Shown piece by piece: positions 25,279-33,102 of a stretch of DNA of 64,000 nt. The stretch is taken from the NCBI RefSeq assembly GCF_009789675.1, contig NZ_CP046913.1, positions 2,356,001 through 2,420,000 on the forward strand, in the 5' to 3' direction. Under the pieces are notes generated by a model. The model was not told the origin of the DNA, searched no databases, and worked only from the letters and a program-made list of their open reading frames with translations. The DNA is from Paraburkholderia acidisoli. GTDB taxonomy: Bacteria > Pseudomonadota > Gammaproteobacteria > Burkholderiales > Burkholderiaceae. Each line of letters begins with the position of its first letter. The stretch's first letter is position 1. The translations under genes were made by a program, and so were the position numbers.

Positions 25279-25560
25279 GTGAAACACACACTTCTACTTG
25301 CCGCCTGTCTGGCAACGGCACCTGCCTTTGCTCAAAGCTACTACGGAAGCAGCCATTCGAGCGGTTCGTCGTACGGAAACGCCGGTAGTAATAGCTATGG
25401 AAATGATCAGATGGTGAGCGGCTACACGCGCAGCAATGGCACGTACGTTGAGCCGTATCATCGCACTGCGCCCGACTCTAACCCTTATAACAACTATTCG
25501 AGTCAAGGCAACGTCAACCCTTACACCGGCCAAGCGGGACATAAAAGTCCGGGTTACTAA
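25279..25560 (+). CDS. Small exported Ser/Tyr/Asn-rich protein
   Basis: The 93-residue product has a signal peptide (KHTLLLAACLATAPAFAQ) and a mature part rich in Ser, Gly, Tyr and Asn. It ends with NPYNNYSSQGNVNPYTGQ, the conserved tail motif of a group of small secreted or envelope proteins of proteobacteria and phages. Start is a GTG at 25279 behind GGGGA. Function unknown; probably cargo. Confidence 0.7.
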   Translation: MKHTLLLAACLATAPAFAQSYYGSSHSSGSSYGNAGSNSYGNDQMVSGYTRSNGTYVEPYHRTAPDSNPYNNYSSQGNVNPYTGQAGHKSPGY

Positions 25561-25691
25561 TAGGAAAGTGCAGTAGCGGCAGTTTCAACGTATCGCATTC
25601 ATTGCGGACCGTGCCAAAGCAATTTGGGGCGGCGCGTTGCGTACAAAAGTCGTATGGCAATGCATATTCTTAAATGTAACCGGAGAGTCAA

Positions 25692-26027
25692 ATGACGATC
25701 GATGGATTTTATGCTGTTAGTTTCAGCGCTCTCCTGCGGGGTGGCGGTCTAGTTGTCGTGGAGAACGGTAAGGTCCGCGGCGGCGATAACGAGTATCTGT
25801 ATTCGGGCGAGGTCTCCGGCTCCGATGACCAGCTTCGCGCAGTTCTAAAGATAAAGGCCTTTGCTCCGAACGCCGTCAGCGTATTCAATACCAAAGGCGG
25901 CGAATATACCCTTCAGCTTACAGGGCAGGTCACAGGCAACGATCTCATATTTTCAGGATCCGCCCCGGGTTCAGGACAAACCATCACGATCCGAGGCCGC
26001 CGGCTGTGCGGAACTTCGCTCGACTAA
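25692..26027 (+). CDS. GrlR-family regulatory protein
   Basis: The 111-residue product matches the GrlR beta-barrel fold: MTIDGFYAVSFSALLRGGGL, VVVENGKVRGGDNEYLYSGE, and the C-terminal strands YTLQLTGQVTGNDLIFSGSA. GrlR of enteropathogenic E. coli binds and inhibits the activator GrlA of type III secretion; most homologues occur alone in genomes and islands without a known partner. No GrlA-like protein or secretion genes are nearby. GGAGAG precedes the ATG. It may be independent cargo. Confidence 0.75.
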   Translation: MTIDGFYAVSFSALLRGGGLVVVENGKVRGGDNEYLYSGEVSGSDDQLRAVLKIKAFAPNAVSVFNTKGGEYTLQLTGQVTGNDLIFSGSAPGSGQTITIRGRRLCGTSLD

Positions 26028-26271
26028 TAGTCTTTTATTTGTACGTGCATCTATAACGGTTGCGTCATGATGATCGATTAGCCGAACGCTAGCGGATGAT
26101 CTCATCCGCTAGACGTGATGATGGAAAGAACGAATACTGCGATACTCCGGACGTTTGGCCCAGAGCCGTTAAAGAGGACATGAACAAGTTCTACGACAAA
26201 CAATCGCCGAGCGCGTTGGCCACGAGTTCGCACTGGAAGCCGCGGTGAAGGGCGCCGATCGATAGCAACTG
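26028..26271. other. Gap with a strong palindrome and a possible gene remnant
   Basis: CTAGCGGATGA (26089-26099) and TCATCCGCTAG (26102-26112) form 11-bp arms with a 2-nt centre and no T-tract. An open frame of 50 codons (26096-26248, ATCTCATCC start context) reads protein-like (DTPDVWPRAVKEDMNKFYDK), and another frame ends IAERVGHEFALEAAVKGADR. This looks like the frameshifted end of a lost gene rather than an active one. Confidence 0.35.
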
Positions 26272-26868
26272 TCAGGCAGCCCCGGAACCTTCTTCGGGTG
26301 CGTACAGAATGACTTTGTTTTGAGCCAGTTCCACTAATTTGGACCTAGCACTGCGTCCCGGCAATTTACCCGCAATCAGTTGACATACGTCAGCGTGAGC
26401 TATGTTTGATTCAATCGCGGTGTCATATACCCCGAAGCATCGCGCGCCCTCTGTCTTCAGTTCGCGTACGTCGCAGGCCCTCAAACGCGCGACTCCATGA
26501 AGTTTTCGGGGCGTAGAACCTTCACGTGCGTTAGCCGCCTCCGCTCGAGCCAGCCCTTCTGTCACAGTCGCCTTCGCAGCACGGTGGGCCTCGCGATCCA
26601 CAGACAGGCCCATGCTACTCGCGTCGTCGAACGCTGAAGGCTTCAAATCTCCCGTATCCAGCTCGATATGTAATGGATTAAAGACTTGCCTCAGCAAATC
26701 TTCACCACCGGCCACGACTCCAGGCGATAACCGCGAGGCGGTCAAATTCTCAAATTCTGACAACCGGGGATGTTTCTGAAGCGCCTTAACTTTTTCCTTA
26801 TTTTCTTCGTTGGCTTCAAAAAAGGACTGGCACGGATTTTCATCCGTATCGTGAGGCTGCCCCGTCAC
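26272..26868 (-). CDS. Cassette gene C: hypothetical protein (198 aa)
   Basis: The third gene of a tight three-gene run. The product begins MTGQPHDTDENPCQSFFEAN, and its most distinctive part is PRKLHGVARLRACDVRELKT, followed by RCFGVYDTAIESNIAHADVC. I recall this 'HGVARL..DVR....R.F.VYDT...N..HADI' pattern from genes that follow TIGR04255-type genes, but cannot name a function. There is no signal peptide or membrane segment. The start is a GTG at 26868, 2 nt after the stop of gene B, so the two are coupled. Confidence 0.7.
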   Translation of the reverse strand: MTGQPHDTDENPCQSFFEANEENKEKVKALQKHPRLSEFENLTASRLSPGVVAGGEDLLRQVFNPLHIELDTGDLKPSAFDDASSMGLSVDREAHRAAKATVTEGLARAEAANAREGSTPRKLHGVARLRACDVRELKTEGARCFGVYDTAIESNIAHADVCQLIAGKLPGRSARSKLVELAQNKVILYAPEEGSGAA

Positions 26869-26870
26869 GA

Positions 26871-27425
26871 TTAAGCCGCCAAGATTGCAAGATAGTTCGA
26901 AAGATCAGCCGTCGTAACCTTACTGGCTGGCAATTCATCCCAAAATTGCTCTTGATCACCATTGGCCTTGTCGCGCGCATAGATGGAAATAGTGCCACCA
27001 TCTTCAATTGCGATATCTACGTATGCCCGGTCTGATCTCCAATACAGGCCAACTTCGCCATTCGCAGAAACCATCGCTCGAGGAACGGGAATGCCAGCAG
27101 GCAGGTGCATCGTTAAACAGATTGCGTCTACCACCGCGTCGGCGCTAGGTGCGCGACTGCCCTCTCCGTCCCATCCATCCGCAAGGCCGGCGTAGTCGTT
27201 GATCTCTGCTCTTAAAGCCTCAATCTTGGTTAGCACGGGAGGAATGTCTGCAGCGGTATTTTCCGAGGGCGCATGCGTCGTGGTCGCAAAAAGATTAATC
27301 GTCGTTCCGCTCGAACGAGCCACATACGGAGCCGCCTGAACGACGCTTTCTACGCCGTTTAACAGTGTTACCGGTTGCTGAGCGAGGCCAACCCACATAA
27401 TCATAGTGCTCACTGCGAATGACAC
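26871..27425 (-). CDS. Cassette gene B: GWDG-motif protein (184 aa)
   Basis: The protein has an N-terminal hydrophobic stretch (SFAVSTMIMWVGLAQQPVTL) and a C-terminal domain with LADGWDGEGSRAPSADAVVD, IPVPRAMVSANGEVGLYWRS and YVDIAIEDGGTISIYARD. The pattern Gly-Trp-Asp-Gly, then Pro-x-Pro, then an alpha-beta part around Gly-Leu-Tyr-Trp recurs in small bacterial proteins next to TIGR04255 genes. The biochemical role is unknown. It starts 12 nt after gene A and ends 2 nt before gene C. Confidence 0.7.
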   Translation of the reverse strand: MSFAVSTMIMWVGLAQQPVTLLNGVESVVQAAPYVARSSGTTINLFATTTHAPSENTAADIPPVLTKIEALRAEINDYAGLADGWDGEGSRAPSADAVVDAICLTMHLPAGIPVPRAMVSANGEVGLYWRSDRAYVDIAIEDGGTISIYARDKANGDQEQFWDELPASKVTTADLSNYLAILAA

Positions 27426-27437
27426 GATTGCCCCCTC

Positions 27438-28268
27438 TTAATTAGCTACATCAAGCTTAATCATCTTCTTTACATCGCTGGCGAGCATGTCTCTCAGGAT
27501 GTCTTTGTTTCTTTCATGTAATCGGGTCATAAGGGGATCGAGCGCGTCGACAGCCTTATCCGAACCCCATATTCCCTCGCTGAACGTCGCTTTATGGCTC
27601 GTCATAACAACCACCGCGCGCTGCCGGGATTCAGGATGCTCATGAACGTTAACGTTCACATTTTCCAAAAGTTGATACCCGTCGCTCGGATCAACCTCGA
27701 CAAAAAAACCATGATGCGAATGCCATAGACCAAGTGATGACAAGGCGTTTTTTGGCACAAATGTGGAGTCTGCCGAGAACAGCACTTTGGGAATAAACTC
27801 GCGGGGATTTCCTCGCCATTCGAAGGCGTCGGTGTACTGGAGAGTTGCTCCCGTGAGCGGATTACCGTCTTTCTGAATAGCCGGCAAGAGCAGCCTTAGC
27901 CAGTGAGACACATCCGCCCAAATCGTGGCCCATCGGGTGTACTCGTTGACCACGATCACGCAATTCTGCTGGGTGATCTGGATACTTGCCGCGACGTTGT
28001 TGCCGGCGGCAGTTCCCCTCGGGCGCGTCAGCATCAATCCGATACCGGCCTGGGGAGGCTGGGGAGGCGCACCGATACCTGCTTGAAAATTGAACGTGAT
28101 GATTTGCGGCGTTTCGGCTCTTGGAAACGCCTTCAGTAAGTGCCGCTGATGGATCTCTTTCGCGGTAGCAATATTGCTCTCCGTCAAGGGTACGGGCCAC
28201 TCAAGGACGAACGCGACGTTCTGTATCGCGTGATTCCCGCCAGCCGGATAGAGAGCGCTGAGATCCAT
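27438..28268 (-). CDS. Cassette gene A: TIGR04255-like protein (276 aa)
   Basis: The first gene of the cassette at the attR edge. The product reads NHAIQNVAFVLEWPVPLTES near the N-terminus, NFQAGIG and GLMLTRPRG in the centre, then VNEYTRWATIWADVSHWLRL and YTDAFEWRG. This order of strands with a Tyr-x-x-Trp and aromatic-rich core fits the sporadically distributed TIGR04255 family, whose function is unknown. No ribosome binding site precedes the ATG at 28268 (CTAACTAACAAC), so it may be leaderless. It lies 247 nt from attR, the position where satellites and P4-like islands carry cargo. Confidence 0.65.
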   Translation of the reverse strand: MDLSALYPAGGNHAIQNVAFVLEWPVPLTESNIATAKEIHQRHLLKAFPRAETPQIITFNFQAGIGAPPQPPQAGIGLMLTRPRGTAAGNNVAASIQITQQNCVIVVNEYTRWATIWADVSHWLRLLLPAIQKDGNPLTGATLQYTDAFEWRGNPREFIPKVLFSADSTFVPKNALSSLGLWHSHHGFFVEVDPSDGYQLLENVNVNVHEHPESRQRAVVVMTSHKATFSEGIWGSDKAVDALDPLMTRLHERNKDILRDMLASDVKKMIKLDVAN

Positions 28269-28515
28269 GTTGTTAGTTAGCGTCGGTCAGAATTACAACA
28301 TCCCGTTTTGCTGGCATTGTACCAAGGGCCGATAAGATCGGAGCCAAAGCTAGCCAAACTTTGCGATTGCTGCCCACCAACATGGGGACATAATCGTCAA
28401 ATTGCAACGACCTCAGTGTGCTCTAGCCAAGAGGTGTCGGGGGTTTTTTTGGGGGTTTTTCATGGATCGCAAGCCCCGAAACTCCCATCTGACAAGGCTT
28501 AGCGGCCGATATTTC

Positions 28516-28533
28516 ATTCCGGCCCGAGCACCA
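28516..28533 (+). repeat. attR core (imperfect copy of the tRNA-Leu 3' end)
   Basis: ATTCCGGCCCGAGCACCA matches the last 19 nt of tRNA-Leu except for one missing G. The gap 28269-28515 before it holds G5-T runs (28439-28460) that resemble those near the integrase gene, and the promoter of gene A. Confidence 0.7.
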
Positions 28534-28540
28534 GAACGCT

Positions 28541-28577
28541 AAAACCCCGCGAAAGCTCGCGCCTTCGCGGGGTTTTT
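28541..28577. terminator. Bidirectional terminator (poxB; formerly tRNA-Leu)
   Basis: AAAACCCCGCGAA (28541-28553) pairs with TTCGCGGGGTTTT (28564-28576). It ends poxB on the minus strand and probably ended the tRNA-Leu transcript before the island inserted. Confidence 0.85.
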
Positions 28578-28582
28578 CGTTG

Positions 28583-30301
28583 TCAGCGCAAATTCGTCTG
28601 CGCCAGTTCCACCACTTCGTCGCCGCGACCGCTCAGCACCGCGCGCAGCATATACAGACTGAAACCCTTCGCCTGCGCCCATTGCAGCTTCGGCGGCATC
28701 GCGAGTTCGTGCTTCGTCGTCACCACGTCCACGAGCGCCGGTCCCGGATGCGCGAACGCCGCGCGCAAGCCTTCGTCGAGCGCCTCCGAGGTCTCCACGC
28801 GCACGCCGAAGAGGCCCGCGCCCTTCGCGATCTCGGCGAAATTGGTGGCGGCGAGATCGGTGCCCGTCTCCACGTAGCCGCCCGCTTTCATCTCCATCGC
28901 CACGAAACCGAGCGAGCCGTTGTTCAGGACCACTATCTTGATCGGCAGATCGAGCTGGCGCGCCGTGAGAATGTCGCCGAGCAGCATCGACAAACCGCCG
29001 TCCCCCGAGAGCGACACGACCTGACGACCCGCATGCGCGGCCTGCGCGCCGAGCGCCTGCGGCATCGCGTTCGCCATCGAGCCGTGGTTGAACGAGCCAT
29101 GCAGACGGCGCCGGCCGTTCATCGTCAGATAGCGCGCGGCCCACAGCGTCGGCGTGCCGACATCCACGGCGAAGATCGCGTCGTCGTCGGCAATTTCGTT
29201 CAGGCGCGCCACCACGTATTGCGGATGCAGCGGCTTGCCCGCGGCGGCCGGGCGCGCGAGATCGTCGAGTCCCTTGCGCGCCTCCGCGTAGTGGTCGCGC
29301 GCGCGCTCCAGAAAGCGGCGATCCTGCTTGCGCGTGAGCTTGGGCGCGAGCGCGCGCAACGTCTCGCGCACGTCGCCGATCAAGCCCAGCGTGAGCGGCG
29401 CACGCTTGCCGAGCGCGGCGGCGTCGCGATCGATCTGCACGATGTTCACGTTCTGCGGATAGAAGTTGCGATACGGAAAGTCGGTGCCGAGCATCACGAG
29501 CGTGTCGCACGACATCATCGCGTGATACCCCGAGCTGAAGCCGATCAAGCCCGTCATGCCCACGTCGTACGGGTTATCCCATTCGACATATTGCTTGCCG
29601 CGCAGCGCGTGCACGGTCGGCGCGCCGAGCGCGTCGGCGAACGCCACCACTTCGTCGTGCGCGTTCTTGCAGCCGCTGCCGCACAGCAGCGTCACAGCTT
29701 CCGAGCGGTTGAGCAGTTCGGCGAGCCGGTCGATGTCGGCCGAGGAAGGCAGCGTCGCGGGGCGCGCGGCCTGCGCCCAGGTGGCGTCTTCGTCGGGCGC
29801 TTCGAGCAGCGCGACGTCGCCGGGCAGCACGATCACGGCCACGCCCTTCTGGTCGATCGCCGTGCGCAGCGCCGTGTCGAGCACGCGCGGAAACTGCGAG
29901 GCGTTCGTCACGAGTTCGACGTAATGGCTGCATTCGCGGAACAGTTCGGTCGGATGCGTTTCCTGGAAATAGCCGAGGCCGATTTCCGTCGACGGAATAT
30001 GCGCCGCGATCGCGAGCACCGGCGAGCGGTTGCGATGCGCGTCGTAGAGTCCGTTGATGAGATGCAGATTGCCCGGTCCGCAACTGCCCGCGCACACCGC
30101 GAGGCGCCCCGTTGCCGCCGCTTCGGCGCCGGCCGCGAACGCCGCGACTTCTTCGTGGCGCGTGTGCATCCAGCGGATCGTGCCGAGCTTGCGCAAGCTC
30201 GCCGAGAGGCCGTTGAGGCTGTCGCCCGTTACGCCCCAGATACGCTCGACACCCACTGCTTCGAGCGTTTTCGCCAGATGATCCGCGATCGTCTTCGCCA
30301 T
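28583..30301 (-). CDS. poxB: Pyruvate dehydrogenase (quinone) / pyruvate oxidase
   Basis: A 572-residue thiamine diphosphate enzyme that converts pyruvate to acetate and CO2 and passes electrons through FAD to ubiquinone at the membrane. It has the PYR domain with the catalytic Glu ([17 protein letters not shown]), a FAD-binding middle domain, and the PP domain with the ThDP motif [20 protein letters not shown] to [10 protein letters not shown]. The C-terminal [21 protein letters not shown] fits the membrane-binding tail of PoxB, distinguishing it from acetolactate synthase. The ATG at 30301 follows GGAGAACAGC. The 483 nt upstream (30302-30784) contain only the promoters of poxB and rsuA as far as I can see. 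Confidence 0.9.
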   Translation of the reverse strand: MAKTIADHLAKTLEAVGVERIWGVTGDSLNGLSASLRKLGTIRWMHTRHEEVAAFAAGAEAAATGRLAVCAGSCGPGNLHLINGLYDAHRNRSPVLAIAAHIPSTEIGLGYFQETHPTELFRECSHYVELVTNASQFPRVLDTALRTAIDQKGVAVIVLPGDVALLEAPDEDATWAQAARPATLPSSADIDRLAELLNRSEAVTLLCGSGCKNAHDEVVAFADALGAPTVHALRGKQYVEWDNPYDVGMTGLIGFSSGYHAMMSCDTLVMLGTDFPYRNFYPQNVNIVQIDRDAAALGKRAPLTLGLIGDVRETLRALAPKLTRKQDRRFLERARDHYAEARKGLDDLARPAAAGKPLHPQYVVARLNEIADDDAIFAVDVGTPTLWAARYLTMNGRRRLHGSFNHGSMANAMPQALGAQAAHAGRQVVSLSGDGGLSMLLGDILTARQLDLPIKIVVLNNGSLGFVAMEMKAGGYVETGTDLAATNFAEIAKGAGLFGVRVETSEALDEGLRAAFAHPGPALVDVVTTKHELAMPPKLQWAQAKGFSLYMLRAVLSGRGDEVVELAQTNLR

Positions 30302-30784
30302 TGCTGTTCTCCACGTGAACGGTCGGCGCAGCACGCGTGGCAAGTTCGCGGCCGTGGCGCTGCGCGTGAGGAATGGGGATGGGCACCGGCGTGCGCTGCG
30401 TGCGGCCGGTTCGCGCGTAGCACGACGCGCGTGGACCCTACCTGCCGATGCCTCGCGCTACGTTACGCCATCCGCGCAAAACACGTGGTCAAGCCGTGCG
30501 CATGTGAAAGGCGCGCGAAATGGGCCTGCAATCGACGTGAAGTGTGCGGCGTGATCTGACAAGAGATAACGGGACCCGAGGCGTTCGAGCTTGCGCCGCG
30601 ACGCGCCGGGCGCGCCCGCGCGGGCCGCCAACCTGCCGGTCCCGCGCCGCCGGGAAGGCACAATCGCGGCACGACCGCTGCAAGATCGCGCCACGATTGC
30701 GCGGCTAAGCTGCGAACGCCGCGCGACCGCTAAAATACGCCGCTCGGCGCGCTATTCGCGTCGTTCACGCCGTCCATCGCCGTC

Positions 30785-31492
30785 ATGAATCTCGAAAGCA
30801 TTCTCTTCAGCCAGGGTTTCGGCACGCGCCGCCAATGTCGCGCAATGATCGCCGATGCGCGCGTCGCCGTCGCGGGCGCAACGTGCACCGACCCGCTCGC
30901 CGACTTCGACCCGGCCGGCCTCGTCTTCAGCGTCGACGGCGCGGCGTGGCCGTATCACGCGCACGCCTATGTCGCGCTCAACAAGCCCGCCGGTTACGAG
31001 TGTTCGCGCGATCCGCAGCATCACCTGAGTGTGTTTCATCTGCTGCCGCCGCAGTTCGCCGAGCGCAACGTGCAGTGCGTCGGCCGCCTCGATCAGGACA
31101 CCACGGGCCTCCTGCTGCTCTCCGACGACGGCCAGTTCGTGCACGCGTTCACCTCGCCCAAACGCAAGGTGCCGAAGGTCTATCTCGCGACCACGCGTCA
31201 TGCCATCGACGAAACCCAGTTGCAGGCCCTGCGCGAAGGCGTTCTGCTGCACGGCGAGCGCGCGCCCAGCGCCGCCGTCGCGGCCGTCGCGCGCGGCGAG
31301 CACACGCTCGAACTCACGGTGCTCGAAGGCAAGTACCACCAGGTCAAGCGCATGGTGGCCGCGGCGGGCAACCGCGTGGAGGCACTGCATCGCGAGCGCA
31401 TCGGCGGTTTCGGGCTGCCCGGCACGCTCGCACCGGGCCAATGGCAATGGCTCGACGCCGCCGCCCTCGACGCGCTGCGCAACAACGGGTAA
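30785..31492 (+). CDS. rsuA: 16S rRNA pseudouridine(516) synthase
   Basis: A 235-residue RsuA/RluB-type pseudouridine synthase. An N-terminal S4-like RNA-binding domain (NLESILFSQGFGTRRQCRAM) precedes the catalytic domain with the conserved GRLDQDTTGLLLLSDDGQF (catalytic Asp), the KxY motif KVPKVYLATT, and the KYHQVKRMVAAAGNRVEALH signature. The short length and the ARVAV start fit RsuA, which modifies U516 of 16S rRNA. RluE-like specificity cannot be excluded. It is divergent from poxB. Confidence 0.85.
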   Translation: MNLESILFSQGFGTRRQCRAMIADARVAVAGATCTDPLADFDPAGLVFSVDGAAWPYHAHAYVALNKPAGYECSRDPQHHLSVFHLLPPQFAERNVQCVGRLDQDTTGLLLLSDDGQFVHAFTSPKRKVPKVYLATTRHAIDETQLQALREGVLLHGERAPSAAVAAVARGEHTLELTVLEGKYHQVKRMVAAAGNRVEALHRERIGGFGLPGTLAPGQWQWLDAAALDALRNNG

Positions 31493-31646
31493 ACCACGGC
31501 TGCTCGCGCCGACGCCCGCCCCTCAGTGCGTTGACGCACGGATCTTTGCAAACTGCCCCCATTTTCGCGGCGGTGCAGCATGCCCTTCCTGACGATGCGC
31601 CCTATACTCGTTTAAACAACGATTACAAGCAGCAAGGAGGGGCATC

Positions 31647-31835
31647 ATGATCATCAACGGCACATTCCAGATCTCAACCGTGTTGATGGCATTCGTGGCG
31701 CTAGGGGCGATTCTGATCGGTGGGCTGCTGGCGTCGATGCATTTCCGGCATCAATACCACCCGAATCTGATCGGCGCGCTGATTGGCGCTCTATTGTGCT
31801 TCCTCCTTATCGAGGCGCTGCCGGCCATCACGTGA
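31647..31835 (+). CDS. Small two-helix membrane protein (62 aa)
   Basis: The product has two hydrophobic segments (STVLMAFVALGAILIGGLLA and LIGALIGALLCFLLIEALPA) joined by a short basic loop. AAGGAGGGG before the ATG is an excellent ribosome binding site, which supports a real gene. TATACT at 31603-31608 is a possible -10 box. No function is known. Confidence 0.7.
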   Translation: MIINGTFQISTVLMAFVALGAILIGGLLASMHFRHQYHPNLIGALIGALLCFLLIEALPAIT

Positions 31836-31895
31836 ACGGCACGCTTTGCGCCCGGCCGCCGCGCGCTCCGGCCCGCGATCATTTCGATCCGGCCG

Positions 31896-32996
31896 TCATG
31901 AACGCGGCGGCAGCGTGCGCAAAAACGCATCGACATCCGGATACTTCAGGCGCGCGCGTACCTCGCGCTTGAGCCGCGTATTGGCGAGACGCCGCGACTC
32001 ACGCATGAACGACAGCAGCACGGGATCGAGTTCGCGCTCGGCCTCGGCGCGGCTCACGCGCGGCGCACGCGCCAAACCGAAGGCATCGGCCACGCGGTCG
32101 AAGTACTCGCCCATCTTCAGTTCGCTGTCGTCGCTCGCGTGTATCGTGCGGGCGGGCCGGCCGTGCGTGGCGAGGCGCAACAGGATGGCCGCGAGATCGT
32201 CGGCGTGGATATGGCTCGTGTAAACGTCGTCGGCTGCCACCAGCGCCGGCGTGCGCTTTTCCAGACGCGCGAGCGGCAAGCGGCTGGCCGCGTAAATGCC
32301 GGGAATGCGCGCGATTGTTGCCGTAAGCGCGCCGCGCGCGGTGGCGCGGCGCAACTGCCGTTCAGCGGAAATACGCCGGATCGCGCGGGCGTTGGCGGGC
32401 CGCGGGGTGCGGGTTTCGTCGATGCGCGCGCCGCCGCAGTCGCCGTACACGCCTGTCGTGCTCGCGTAGACCAGCCGCGTGCGCGGCGGAACGGCACGGG
32501 TGGCACGAGGTGCATGAGGAGCAGCACGCTGCGCGCGCCGGGAGCGCAAAGTGCGCTCGGGTACAATGGCGAACGGTCTGGCGAACGGTCCCGCACTGAT
32601 TCCGGCGCTGCGAACGGTGCGCCAGAATGCGGACCGCGAAGCGCCCGCCAGCGCCGGTTGCGGCGCTCGCGCAACCGCGCGGCGGCGCGCCGAAAGCGCG
32701 GCGATCAAACGGCGCGTGCGCAGGTCGTCGTCGCCGGTTTTCTGCGGCGGCGCGAGGTGCAGCACGACGCGCGCAAGACCGGCAAGCCGCGCGAGGCTCG
32801 CGCGCGTATCGAGGTCGCCCGCCACGGGCACGGCGCCCGCGGCGCGCAGTTCGCCGGCGCGTTCGGTGCGGCGCGTGAGCGCGAACACGCGTGCGCCGCT
32901 GGCGTGCGCCCGCAACGGGTGGAGACAGCGCAGCCCGACGTCGCCCGCGCCCACTATCAGGATGCGCGCCCGGCGCAGTTTTCTGGTGGCAATCAT
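31896..32996 (-). CDS. NAD-dependent epimerase/dehydratase family protein (extended SDR)
   Basis: The 366-residue product has the Rossmann motif VGAGDVG near the N-terminus, the LVYASTTGVYGDCGG segment with the SDR Ser-Thr and Tyr, and the C-terminal SHIHADDLAAILLRLATHG typical of YeeZ-like extended SDRs. Between about residues 105 and 168 lies an Ala/Arg-rich segment not expected in the fold (ARRRAVARAPQPALAGASRS, then ISAGPFARPFAIVPERTLRS). The substrate is unknown. It is divergent from the oxidoreductase gene at 33103. Confidence 0.75.
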   Translation of the reverse strand: MIATRKLRRARILIVGAGDVGLRCLHPLRAHASGARVFALTRRTERAGELRAAGAVPVAGDLDTRASLARLAGLARVVLHLAPPQKTGDDDLRTRRLIAALSARRRAVARAPQPALAGASRSAFWRTVRSAGISAGPFARPFAIVPERTLRSRRAQRAAPHAPRATRAVPPRTRLVYASTTGVYGDCGGARIDETRTPRPANARAIRRISAERQLRRATARGALTATIARIPGIYAASRLPLARLEKRTPALVAADDVYTSHIHADDLAAILLRLATHGRPARTIHASDDSELKMGEYFDRVADAFGLARAPRVSRAEAERELDPVLLSFMRESRRLANTRLKREVRARLKYPDVDAFLRTLPPRS

Positions 32997-33102
32997 GGTG
33001 GAACCATTTTAGCCGCCGGGGGCCGCCCAGGCTTTATCGCCTGTTGCAAGCGCCCGCGCAGCCGTTTCAACTTTCGAAATCGAGACTTTCGCTTTCCCCA
33101 CT

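Larger units (their letters stand above)
12160..28533. mobile_element. tRNA-Leu-integrated genomic island / phage satellite-like element
   Basis: The element begins in the 3' end of tRNA-Leu with an integrase gene next to it and ends at an imperfect copy of the tRNA 3' end, about 16.4 kb away, directly before the terminator shared with poxB. Its genes have lower GC, tight overlaps and phage-like families: two tyrosine recombinases, two AlpA-like regulators, DnaB, and an O-like replication protein with internal iterons. No capsid, portal, terminase, tail, lysis, relaxase or type IV secretion genes are visible. This composition fits a phage satellite with its own replication module, or a prophage reduced to that state. 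The edge next to attR carries cargo. Confidence 0.8.

Noticed and set aside
12160..28533. Complete prophage
   Set aside because: No structural, packaging or lysis genes are present in the whole interval.
28580..30559. A 659-codon open frame on the plus strand opposite poxB
   Set aside because: It is the antisense shadow of a well-supported gene in GC-rich DNA; its product is His/Arg-rich without any domain.
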